This document shows, in pieces, positions 40,001 to 47,408 of a stretch of DNA of 64,000 bases. Position 1 is the first letter of the stretch, and every line of letters starts with the position of its first letter. The notes under the pieces were generated by a model, which saw nothing but the letters and a program-made list of their open reading frames with translations, did no database searches and was not told the DNA's origin. The stretch is from Thiocystis violacea. Its GTDB lineage: Bacteria; Pseudomonadota; Gammaproteobacteria; Chromatiales; Chromatiaceae. The translations under genes were made by a program, and so were the position numbers. Location of the stretch: positions 1 to 64,000 of the forward strand of contig NZ_NRRG01000003.1 of NCBI RefSeq assembly GCF_016583575.1, written 5' to 3'.

Positions 40001-42539
40001 CGACCGAGCCATCGAACAGCGGCTTGAGACCGAGGCGCGCCTGTCGGGAGGCGAGCGGGAGCGAGAGCTTGCGCTCGACCGGTCGTCCGCTCTCCTCCAG
40101 CACCCGCACCTGGATGTCCGCCCGCAGCAGCTTGCTGGTGGGCGGTATCTCGGGGAGATCCAGGGCGACCTCGGCCTGGCCCGCCGCGTCCGTGCGACCC
40201 GCCGGCAGGGGGCCGCCGATCGGCTCCAGGGTCTCGCTATCCAGTCCGAACCGATAGCCGGGGAAGGCCGCCAGGCTGTCGATGGGCTTCAACTGGATCT
40301 CGCCCTCAAGCGCCAGCCCGGAGGCCGGAGCGCCATAGAGGAAGCGGGCATCAAGCGCGAGTCCAGCCGGATTCTCGGGATCGATGGACTCGGCCGGCGC
40401 GCCCAGATCGAAGGTCAGGCGCTCCGGTGTGAAGTCCTCGACCAGAAAGGCCAGATCCGCCAGCGCCGGCCCCTTGGGATCGGCGTGGATCGAGGCACGC
40501 CAGGTGCCGCGCGCCGCGGTCTTGCCGAGCGCGACGTCGGCCGCATGTCCGCCCTGCCCCTGGTCCTGGATCAACGTCCTCAGGAATTCAACGCCGTCCG
40601 GGCGCTTGACCACCAGGGTGATGGGCAGGTCGGTGACGGCATTGGCTCGGGCGTCGCGCACCAGCGCGGTGAGATGGACCGTCTCGCCGGGACGATAGGC
40701 ACCGCGCTCGCTGACCAGATAGACATCCAGCGGCTTGGGCGAGGGGCGCCCATCGACGCCGCGATCGCTCAGATCGAAGGGCGTCTGGGTCAGATCCAGG
40801 AAGGCATAATCGCCATCCGCCCCCTCGGCGACCAGCAGCGCCGGGGCATTGCCGCCGGTGCCGCGCAGTAGTCCGGGATCGAAGCGGGCGTGTCCCTGAC
40901 CATCCGTGGTGGCGCGCCCCAGGATCTCGTTGTTGACCGCGACCAGGCGCAGCTCGACCTGGCCGACCGGCCGCGCGCTGGAAAGCGAGCGCGCCAGGCC
41001 ATGCAATCCGTCGTTGCCGGCGAAGGAGGCCAGCCCCAGGTCCGAGACCAGGAACCACTGGGTGGCGCGATCCTCGCCGTCCTTGGCCGCCTCGCTCGGA
41101 CGCGCGGTCATGGCGTAGACGCCTGGCTCCAGATCCTCGATCAGGGCACCGACCGGGACCGCCGTCGTGACCTCCCGGTTCAGCTCCGACTTGACCTCGA
41201 TCGTTCCCTTCCAGATCGACTCCCCGGTTCGCTCCTGGATGCGATCGACATCCCAGCGGCCCAGCGACTTGCGGAAGGTTCCATCCTCGATCGCCTGGGT
41301 CAGCGAACGGTCGCCGATCCGGTAGACCTCGGCGTCGAGCCGGCCGCTATTGACCGAGACGACCGGGATCGCCGCCTCGCCACCCTTGGGCAGCACATAG
41401 GCACGCCCCAGGAAGCGCGCCATGGGCGATCGGTCGCGTACATAGATCTCCAGATCCGAGCCCTTGAGCAGACGCTCGCCATCGGCGGCGGGTAACTCGG
41501 CGCGAACCTGGACGCGGTAGCGCTCGCCATGCCTCACGCCGTCGACGCAGATCTGTTTGGCCTCGGCCTCGATGGGGAGATCGGTGCGGTCGGCGACACG
41601 GACGAAGTCGGTCAGGTTGGGTGACTTGATCGCCAGTGGATCGCTGAACTGGATGCAGATCCGGGGGCTGGCGGCGTCCGAGTCGACCTCGTGACCCGTG
41701 ACGCGAAAGCCGTGCTCCGCGACCAGTTCGTCGTAGGCTCGACGTACCTCGGCCGACTCGATCAGGACCAGAGACGCACGGTGGGCGCGGATTGCCGGTC
41801 GCCACTCACTCCGTCCGGCCAGGGTGCGCCCGACGAGCGCCAGGTCCGAGGCGCGGGCCTGCTCGTCGTCGGCGCGCAGATAGGCGTTGATGGCCGCCGC
41901 CGTGGCCTGGACCCGGTAAGCCTGCTGGGCCTCCCAGTCCGAGGATTTGGCGATCAGCGAGGATTGCGCGAGCGCCGCCCAGAGACGCCGGTCATCGGGG
42001 GCGAGTCGCAACGCCTGGGCCTGGAGATCGGCGGCCGCTCCGGGCTGTTTGGCCGCCAGGGCGGAGCGCGCCTGTCCGACCAGGGCCTCAAGCCCGACAG
42101 CGGGCCACTCCGCGGCCGCGAGACGCTTCGCGAGCTTACCCGCCTCGTCCAGCTCGCGCCGTGGGAGGAAGCCCAAGTCGGCGGCGCGTCTGGTCGCCAG
42201 GTCCGGTCGCGACTCGACGCCCTCGACCAGATAGCCCGAGATGGCGCCATCGAACGGGCGGGAGTCGCCGTGGCTCTCCTTCAGAAAACACCATTCGGCC
42301 TTGACGTTATAGGTGAAGGCACGACACCTGGGATCGTCCCGGCAGGCACTCTTGCAGTTCTCCAGCGTCACCGATTTGAGGGTCGCGTAGTCGCGGCCGA
42401 AATAATCGAGTCCAGGCGTCACCTGGATCTCGCGTTCGGCGGCGTGGGCGGACAGTGAAATCCCGCCGATGACCAGGGGAAGGGAAAACAGCAGCCCAGC
42501 CAGCAGGGCGCGACGGACGACGGGCAAGGAAGCGAGCAT
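37032..42539 (-). CDS. Bacterial alpha-2-macroglobulin family protein with N-terminal Apple/PAN domain
   Basis: Bacterial A2Ms are periplasmic protease traps. The 1835-residue protein has a signal peptide (VVRRALLAGLLFSLPLVIGG..HAA). A Cys-rich PAN/Apple domain follows at about 35-95 (ENCKSACRDDPRCRAFTYN), then long MG domains, and the thioester motif YPYGCTEQLTSR near residue 1380 with the Cys and Gln kept. The C-terminal end VEDMYRPGLRA is usual for the family. The start at 42539 follows AAGGAGG; the frame is open to 42701. YfhM-type A2M genes usually precede pbpC, but here the Dnd island follows instead. No lipobox Cys is seen at the signal cut, so it may be periplasmic rather than a lipoprotein. 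Confidence 0.92.
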   Translation of the reverse strand: MLASLPVVRRALLAGLLFSLPLVIGGISLSAHAAEREIQVTPGLDYFGRDYATLKSVTLENCKSACRDDPRCRAFTYNVKAEWCFLKESHGDSRPFDGAISGYLVEGVESRPDLATRRAADLGFLPRRELDEAGKLAKRLAAAEWPAVGLEALVGQARSALAAKQPGAAADLQAQALRLAPDDRRLWAALAQSSLIAKSSDWEAQQAYRVQATAAAINAYLRADDEQARASDLALVGRTLAGRSEWRPAIRAHRASLVLIESAEVRRAYDELVAEHGFRVTGHEVDSDAASPRICIQFSDPLAIKSPNLTDFVRVADRTDLPIEAEAKQICVDGVRHGERYRVQVRAELPAADGERLLKGSDLEIYVRDRSPMARFLGRAYVLPKGGEAAIPVVSVNSGRLDAEVYRIGDRSLTQAIEDGTFRKSLGRWDVDRIQERTGESIWKGTIEVKSELNREVTTAVPVGALIEDLEPGVYAMTARPSEAAKDGEDRATQWFLVSDLGLASFAGNDGLHGLARSLSSARPVGQVELRLVAVNNEILGRATTDGQGHARFDPGLLRGTGGNAPALLVAEGADGDYAFLDLTQTPFDLSDRGVDGRPSPKPLDVYLVSERGAYRPGETVHLTALVRDARANAVTDLPITLVVKRPDGVEFLRTLIQDQGQGGHAADVALGKTAARGTWRASIHADPKGPALADLAFLVEDFTPERLTFDLGAPAESIDPENPAGLALDARFLYGAPASGLALEGEIQLKPIDSLAAFPGYRFGLDSETLEPIGGPLPAGRTDAAGQAEVALDLPEIPPTSKLLRADIQVRVLEESGRPVERKLSLPLASRQARLGLKPLFDGSVEEGGQARFEVIAIGPDGQRTELRGVRWTLSRIQTSFQWYGSDGTWDYEPITSSQRVADGALDLGSENVARIESPVDWGAYRLALETQDGGVLPVDLEFEAGWYVKPNAQDTPDLLKVSLDKPSYRVGDRAKVRIEPRFPGLALVMVIDDRLITMKALEVPESGATLELPVTADWGPGAYVTATLYRPMDLEARRMPARALGLAWAGVDPGSRRLALDLGPPAAGAVRPRQTIEIPVAVGNLAAGQPAYVTVSAVDVGILNLTRYQAPAPDGWYFAQRRLGMEIRDLYGQLIDRMQGVPGVVRSGGDGGLLSVEGPPPTEELLAYHSGILKLDDQGRASVSVEIPDFNGTVRVMAMAWSATGVGHAVQDLLVRDPVVVTPSLPRFLAPGDQSRVRLGLAHVEGPAGEVGLEVATLDAHVRIPPESARFDLVLSEGGRDQATVPIQAETVGDDRLTIDLRAPDGQTLRKTLRVPVRSNAPRTSRTEWVTLAPGGERRLDGSRLSDRLPGTGSLLVSIGGAGRLDVAGLLMSLDRYPYGCTEQLTSRALPLLYLNEVAGSLGLAGEGAAGERVRAAIGEILAKQSSNGSFALWGSGGADDTWLDAYITDFLTRAREKGYEVADIPFDMALDNLRNALAYAPDFSSGGEDIAYALYVLARNGRAAIGDLRYHADTKRDAFATPLAKAQLAAGLALQGDRPRADALFRDALEMLSTTGDDGGWRSDYGSALRDGAGLLTLAAETGTAAVDIQALARRLQDQWSGARHTSTQEAAWLLLAAQALIQGAGQPELAIDGEPRPGPLYRRLDDSALAEGALLVENRGETALEILVTVTGVPREPESAGGNGYRIERAYYDLDGRRIDPSSLAQGERLVAVVTVTASEPRQARLIVDDPLPAGLEIDNPNLIKAGDIADIPWLGLEETAAHTEFRADRFVAAVTRSAGASAQFQLAYRLRAVSPGHFAHPAATVEDMYRPGLRAWTGTGRLEVREDVGR

Positions 42540-42715
42540 GACGACGACCTCCTTCGACGGTGGACCTCGGAGAGGCCACTCTAGTGCCTTGGCCAAACCC
42601 GGTAAAGACGGCCCGCGAGAACCGCTCCGGCGCCCAGGCGCCGAGCGCGTCGGACCCCGATCGCACACGCTTCGACCAGGCCCGTGACAGACAATAATCA
42701 AGAGGTGCTCGTTTT

Positions 42716-42743
42716 ACCCTTAACACGCAGTTTCAGTAAGGGT
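42716..42743. promoter_or_regulatory. Inverted repeat ACCCTTA-N14-TAAGGGT
   Basis: A 7-base inverted repeat with a 14-base spacer lies 95 bases upstream of the membrane-protein gene and 180 bases from the A2M start, in a divergent region of about 300 bases. It could be an operator, but nothing binds it by known consensus. The rest of the 42540-42837 gap holds no gene. Confidence 0.35.
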
Positions 42744-42837
42744 TAAGATCCCCTGGCTGGACCGAATCGCTGGTCTCGCTCGCAGTTACCAAGGCAATCG
42801 GCCATTAACCACACCAACCCAATCAGGAGGGTTCGTC

Positions 42838-43437
42838 GTGACCAAATCGACAGGAAAACAACAAAGCTCGCTGATGCTCGCACTGCTTCCACTGGTGCTT
42901 CTCTACGCCTGCACCGTCACCCTCTACGCCCTGACCCGAGACGATCTCGGCGGCACCAGCGCCTATTGGGGCTATTTCGTCCCGGTGGTCGCCTTCATCT
43001 CGCTCATCACCGCCTGGGGTAACGCCTATGCGCGTGGCGATTCGCGTCTGTTCTATCTGATCAAGCAGATCATCATCTGGGGCGCCTTCATCTGGGTGCT
43101 CATGCTGCTCCAGAAGATCGGCGCCGACACCGCCCTCGGCGGCCAGAAGGCCACCGTCGCCATCGTCCTCATGACGGCCCTGGTGTCGCTGCTGGTCGGT
43201 CTCTATCTGGATTCGAAGATGTTCTTCTATGGCGCCTATCTGGGCCTGTGCGGCTATCTGCTCGCCGATCCGAGCCATTCCGCCGTCCTCGCCAAGATCG
43301 GCGAAACCTTCAAGGTCGTCGACGCGCCGAACAAGCCATTGACCATGATGATCGCCATCGCTGTCGTGGCCTTCCTCGTCAGCGCCTTCCTCCTCATGAG
43401 CACCCGCGGTTCCGTGGCGGCGAAACGCGCCTCCTGA
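42838..43437 (+). CDS. Multi-pass membrane protein, unknown function
   Basis: Not recognised. The 199-residue protein has five or six hydrophobic helices (about residues 12-30, 43-60, 80-100, 105-125, 128-145, 170-190) and short polar loops. The start is GTG at 42838 with a strong AGGAGGG seven bases upstream. There is no charge cluster or catalytic motif. Its ribosome-binding site and codon use show it is a real gene. It stands alone between divergent A2M and convergent tauE. Confidence 0.75.
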   Translation: MTKSTGKQQSSLMLALLPLVLLYACTVTLYALTRDDLGGTSAYWGYFVPVVAFISLITAWGNAYARGDSRLFYLIKQIIIWGAFIWVLMLLQKIGADTALGGQKATVAIVLMTALVSLLVGLYLDSKMFFYGAYLGLCGYLLADPSHSAVLAKIGETFKVVDAPNKPLTMMIAIAVVAFLVSAFLLMSTRGSVAAKRAS

Positions 43438-43618
43438 TCGACGTCGGAATCAGGTCGCTCGCACGACACAGGGATGTGTCGACGAGGATGACCGGCCAGC
43501 CGGAGCCTCTCGACCGACCGATCGCGGACTGAGCGATTCAAGGAGGCCATCGCCCGGCCTCGCCCGAGGACGGCATCCCGACAGCACTTCGTCCGACTCC
43601 CGCCACTCCAGCCCCCTA

Positions 43619-44533
43619 TCAGGCCAGCAGCTTGGCCAGCAGCACCAGGCCCAGGATCAGGGTCATCCCACCCACCGCGCGTCGCAGCCAGTTCTCGGGA
43701 AGCCCCTTGACGGTCGCCGTGGCCAAGGGCACCGAGAGTAGTGCCCCCGCGACCAATGGCAGCGTCAGCGACCAATCGATCGCCCCGCCGAACACCAGAT
43801 AGGCACTCAGGCCGACCAGACAGGTCAGGGCCTCGGCGATCGAGGTGATGGCAACGGCCGATTTCGCGGGCACCCCCGAGACCAACTGACCCGAGGTCAC
43901 CAGCGGACCATAGCCTCCGCCACTCAGCCCCTTGTTGAAGGCGGCGACCAAGCCGACCGCCAGGATGGCGCCAGGACGATAGGCGATGCGGCGGCGCGCC
44001 GTGACGAGCGTCACCAGGCCCATCGCCAGGACGATCGTGACGATCGACAGCGAGAACCAGAAGGCGGAGATCTTGACCGCGATCGCCACGGCACCGATCG
44101 CGCCCACGGCGCTGAGCATGGCCAGCAGCATCAGGGTCCGTCGCGCTTGGCGGTCGCTCGGGAGATCGAGGTTGCCGTCCCGATGATGCATCGCGCCAGC
44201 GGCAAGGCCCGTGAGGAGTTCGGAGAAGAGCACCGCCGGAACGATCTGGAGCGGCTCGAATCCGGCGAGCAGCAACAAGGGCGTCAGGGTGGTTCCATAG
44301 CCCATGCCCAGACTCGAATCCATGTATTCGCAAGCCAGCGCGGCCAGGAATACGGCCAGCAGCACGCCGGTCGAAAGGGCCTCGGGAGCCAGAGCGATCA
44401 GACCGGCATCGACGAGGATCTGGCGCAGAGGAAAGATCGCCAGCGTGACGAGGACCAGAAGCCCCCAGAGCTTGAAACGACGACGATGCCCCAGGTAGAG
44501 GTTTCCGATGGTGGTGATGGCGGTACGGACCAT
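43619..44533 (-). CDS. TauE/SafE family anion exporter
   Basis: The 304-residue membrane protein has about eight helices and two related halves. Family motifs are LACEYMDSSLGMGYGTTLTPLLLLAGF in the first repeat and FNKGLSGGGYGPLVTSGQLVSG in the second. Such proteins export sulfite, sulfoacetate, thiosulfate or related anions, which would suit a sulfur oxidiser, but the substrate is not readable. The start at 44533 follows GGGAG; the frame extends to 44572. It is divergent from the sigma-54 regulator, separated by about 200 bases. Confidence 0.9.
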   Translation of the reverse strand: MVRTAITTIGNLYLGHRRRFKLWGLLVLVTLAIFPLRQILVDAGLIALAPEALSTGVLLAVFLAALACEYMDSSLGMGYGTTLTPLLLLAGFEPLQIVPAVLFSELLTGLAAGAMHHRDGNLDLPSDRQARRTLMLLAMLSAVGAIGAVAIAVKISAFWFSLSIVTIVLAMGLVTLVTARRRIAYRPGAILAVGLVAAFNKGLSGGGYGPLVTSGQLVSGVPAKSAVAITSIAEALTCLVGLSAYLVFGGAIDWSLTLPLVAGALLSVPLATATVKGLPENWLRRAVGGMTLILGLVLLAKLLA

Positions 44534-44730
44534 GATCGAGGACTCCCAAGGTTGAGGATGGATGACCAGCAACCCCCCATCATCAACTCCTGTGCCAAAT
44601 CATTCTAAGCCCTGTTTTTCATATATTTTCTCCATCGCCTGTGGAGCAGGATCCCGACCGTCACGGCCATCCCCGCGAATATCCCGGATTTTCCGGATCA
44701 ATTACCAGAAAAGCCGTTATTCTTCACGGC

Positions 44731-46272
44731 ATGGAAGACTTCCAACCCATCCTGCTCGAGGTCTGGCGACGCGCCTGCCGTCAACCCCGGCTGTCCGAGG
44801 CGGCCTCGGGGATCGCCGAGATCCTGCGGCGCAGGTTTCCATTGGATCGCCTGCTGGTGCTGGCGCTCGATCACGAACGTTCCCGGCTCACAACCGCCGC
44901 GATGGCGGGCGGCGAGGGCGCGGATCCCGAGCCCGATTCGCTCGAGATCCAGGCGAATCTGCCGCGCTGGTGCCTCGGCGAATCCCTGCTGCGCGGACCG
45001 GCGCACGAGGTGAAGCACGAGTTTCCGGGCCTGCTCCCGCCGGATTGGCCGGGGGACGTCCTGGCCTGCGGTCTCGGGCTCGACGATGAACCACTGGGCG
45101 CCCTGATCCTGGGAGCCAGCCAGCCTGGGGCCTTCCAGCCGGGACACGAGCCGCTCATGAGCGCCCTGCGCGAGCCGCTCGCGGTCGCGCTGCGCAACGA
45201 TCGTCGACTGCGCGAACTCACCCGACTGCGCGAGGCGGCGGAGGCGGATCGCCGCTCGCTCCTGTCCCGGCTCGGTCGGCAGGACATCTCGGACACATTG
45301 ATCGGAGCCGGATCCGGGCTCCGGGAAACGCTGCGAGGCGTCGATCAGGTCGCGCGCTCAGACGCCCCGGTCCTGATCCTCGGTGAGACGGGCTCCGGCA
45401 AGGAGGTGATCGCGCGCGCGATCCACGCCCGCTCGGCGCGAGCCGCCGGCCCCTTCCTGCGGGTCAACTGCGGCGCCATCCCGCCGGAGTTGGCCGACTC
45501 GGAACTCTTCGGGCACGAGCGCGGCAGCTTCACCGGGGCCGCCACGCGCCGCAAGGGTTGGTTCGAGCGCGCCGACGGAGGCACCCTTTTCCTTGATGAG
45601 ATCGGAGAGCTGACGCCCGCGATCCAGGTGCGGCTGCTGCGGATCCTGCAGGACGGCACCTTCGAGCGGGTCGGCGGACAACAGCCGTTGCGCGTCGAGG
45701 TGCGCCTGATCGCGGCCACCCACCGAGACCTCCATGGCATGGTCCGCGACGGGCGTTTTCGGGAGGATCTCTGGTACCGGATCAACGTCTTCCCACTGAC
45801 GCTGCCGGCGCTGCGCGAGCGCCGCGAGGACATCCCGGCCATGGCGACCCACTTCGCCCTGCGGGCCGCCGAGCGGCTCGGGCTGACGCCCCGGCTACCC
45901 TCGACGGAGGACATGGCGCGCCTGATCGCCTACCCTTGGCCAGGCAATGTGCGCGAGCTGGCGGCGGTGATCGAGCGCGCGGCCATCCTCGGCGAGGGAC
46001 GCCGACTCGAGATCGAGCGAGCGCTGGGGGTCGGTTCCGTCATCGCACCGGCCCAGCCGAGCGCGCCGGCGGAAAGGATCCAGGAGCGGATCGAACCGCT
46101 CGACACCGCGGCTCGACTCCACATCGAGCGCGCGCTCGCCATGACCCTGGGTCGGATCGAAGGCCCCTTCGGCGCCGCTCGCCTGCTGAAGATCCATCCA
46201 GACACCCTGCGCGCCCGGATGCGCAAGCTCGGGGTCGACTGGAGGCGCCATCGAGCGACGGATCCGGGATGA
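44731..46272 (+). CDS. Sigma-54-dependent transcriptional activator, GAF-AAA-Fis
   Basis: The 513-residue activator has an N-terminal GAF-like sensory domain (about 10-170), an AAA+ domain and a C-terminal Fis HTH. The AAA+ domain has Walker A GETGSGKEVIARAIH, the sigma-54 loop ELFGHERGSFTGAATR, Walker B GGTLFLDEIGEL and the sensor AATHRDL. The HTH reads GAARLLKIHPDTLRARMRKLG. The loop reads GSFTGA rather than GAFTGA, a variant seen in some NorR/FhlA relatives. The signal is unknown. The start at 44731 has no clear ribosome-binding site and the frame is open to 44641. Likely targets are tauE (divergent) or the downstream thioesterase and symporter group. Confidence 0.85.
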   Translation: MEDFQPILLEVWRRACRQPRLSEAASGIAEILRRRFPLDRLLVLALDHERSRLTTAAMAGGEGADPEPDSLEIQANLPRWCLGESLLRGPAHEVKHEFPGLLPPDWPGDVLACGLGLDDEPLGALILGASQPGAFQPGHEPLMSALREPLAVALRNDRRLRELTRLREAAEADRRSLLSRLGRQDISDTLIGAGSGLRETLRGVDQVARSDAPVLILGETGSGKEVIARAIHARSARAAGPFLRVNCGAIPPELADSELFGHERGSFTGAATRRKGWFERADGGTLFLDEIGELTPAIQVRLLRILQDGTFERVGGQQPLRVEVRLIAATHRDLHGMVRDGRFREDLWYRINVFPLTLPALRERREDIPAMATHFALRAAERLGLTPRLPSTEDMARLIAYPWPGNVRELAAVIERAAILGEGRRLEIERALGVGSVIAPAQPSAPAERIQERIEPLDTAARLHIERALAMTLGRIEGPFGAARLLKIHPDTLRARMRKLGVDWRRHRATDPG

Positions 46273-46321
46273 GCCAGCCACCAGCACCTTCGATCAAGAG
46301 CCCCGTCCGGAGCCGCGAACC

Positions 46322-46762
46322 ATGACCTCGGAACCATTCGAATACGCCTTCAGAATCCGCCTGCACGACACCGACGCGGCGGGGCGCCTCTTCTTCATGC
46401 ACATCTTCCGACATGCCCAGGACGCCCTGGAGGCCTTCATGGAGCACATCGGATTCCCGATCGACCGGATGATCCGCGCCGGCGACATCCTCCTGCCGCT
46501 GACCCACGCGGAGGCGGACTATCGTCAGCCGATGCGCCACGGCGACGCGGTTCGGGTCCAGGTCTCGGTCAGGGATCTGCGCCGACGTTCGTTCGCGGTC
46601 GGCTATCGCTTTCTGGATGAAGCGGGAGAGGAAGCGGCCACGGCGACCACGATCCATGTCCTGGTGACCGATGAGACGACCGTCGGTGAGGCCCTGCCCG
46701 AAAGATTGCGCGCGGGCCTGGCGGCGCATTGGATCCAGCCCGGCGGCCATCAGGGGCACTAG
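46322..46762 (+). CDS. Hotdog-fold acyl-CoA thioesterase (4HBT type)
   Basis: The 146-residue hotdog enzyme carries the catalytic Asp motif of 4-hydroxybenzoyl-CoA-type thioesterases (RLHDTDAAGRLFFMHIFRHAQDALEAF) in the first 35 residues. A central antiparallel sheet follows (MRHGDAVRVQVSVRDL). Candidates are 1,4-dihydroxy-2-naphthoyl-CoA hydrolase (menaquinone) or an aryl-CoA thioesterase. It starts 49 bases after the sigma-54 regulator, and a MenE-like ligase lies at 60-61.4 kb, so a MenI role is possible but not shown. Confidence 0.85.
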   Translation: MTSEPFEYAFRIRLHDTDAAGRLFFMHIFRHAQDALEAFMEHIGFPIDRMIRAGDILLPLTHAEADYRQPMRHGDAVRVQVSVRDLRRRSFAVGYRFLDEAGEEAATATTIHVLVTDETTVGEALPERLRAGLAAHWIQPGGHQGH

Positions 46763-46805
46763 CCCGCGAGCCTTTGGATTCGGCGTCCGCCCCGGCCGTC
46801 GAAAC

Positions 46806-47159
46806 TCAGGACAGTGGAATCTTCCGTCCCTGCTCGTCGAGTCGCACGAAGGTGATGCAGGTCGAAAAGATCGCCTCCTCCCGCCCCGTCTCCAGATCAT
46901 CGGCGAACACGCTCACCCCATAGGTCAGCGAGGTGCGCCCCCGGCAGCTCTCCGTCGCGTCGAAGCGCAGCACGGCGCCCTGATGCACCCCGCGATGAAA
47001 CTCCACCCGGTCCATGCCGATGGTGACGAAACGACAGCCCGGATTGTCCCGGCTGGCGGCGATCCAGGCGATCTCGTCCACCCATTTCAGCAGACAGCCC
47101 CCGAACAGATGACCGTAGTGGTTGAGGTGCTCGGGTCGGACGACCGTGTAACTCTCCAT
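46806..47159 (-). CDS. YciA-type acyl-CoA thioesterase (hotdog)
   Basis: The 117-residue hotdog protein has HLNHYGHLFGGCLLKWVDEIAWIAASR, the Asn/His...Asp/Glu signature of YciA/BFIT acyl-CoA hydrolases, and GVHQGAVLRFDATES in the second strand. Typical enzymes hydrolyse short- to long-chain acyl-CoA in the cytoplasm. It converges with the neighbouring 4HBT thioesterase and is divergent from the symporter operon. At 117 residues it is somewhat shorter than YciA (about 130) at the C terminus. Confidence 0.87.
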   Translation of the reverse strand: MESYTVVRPEHLNHYGHLFGGCLLKWVDEIAWIAASRDNPGCRFVTIGMDRVEFHRGVHQGAVLRFDATESCRGRTSLTYGVSVFADDLETGREEAIFSTCITFVRLDEQGRKIPLS

Positions 47160-47408
47160 CTAGCCTCCTAAAAAGACTCGCCAAACGGTCACTAAACCGT
47201 CGTTTTACTGCGCTGGATCTATATAACAACACCGCAAGCCAGGGTATTTTCGGCCACCGCGACCCGACCGGCCCCCATCGGGGAAGCATCGGCGGTCGGT
47301 TCTCCGGGCGCTGCGGGGTCGCGTGGACATCTGGCTCGACAAGCAAACAAAAGCTCGAACAACGACAAGACATCGCCTTTCGATATCGCAATTCTCGCAG
47401 GGGGAAAC

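Noticed and set aside
37650-40871. Long open frame of 1073 codons on the plus strand opposite the alpha-2-macroglobulin gene
   Set aside because: It is a GC-rich antisense shadow with no recognisable domain; the minus-strand gene has a signal peptide, family motifs and a strong ribosome-binding site.
47331-47346. Possible sigma-54 promoter TGGCTCGACAAGCAA before the symporter
   Set aside because: GG and GC are two bases too close for a -24/-12 element.
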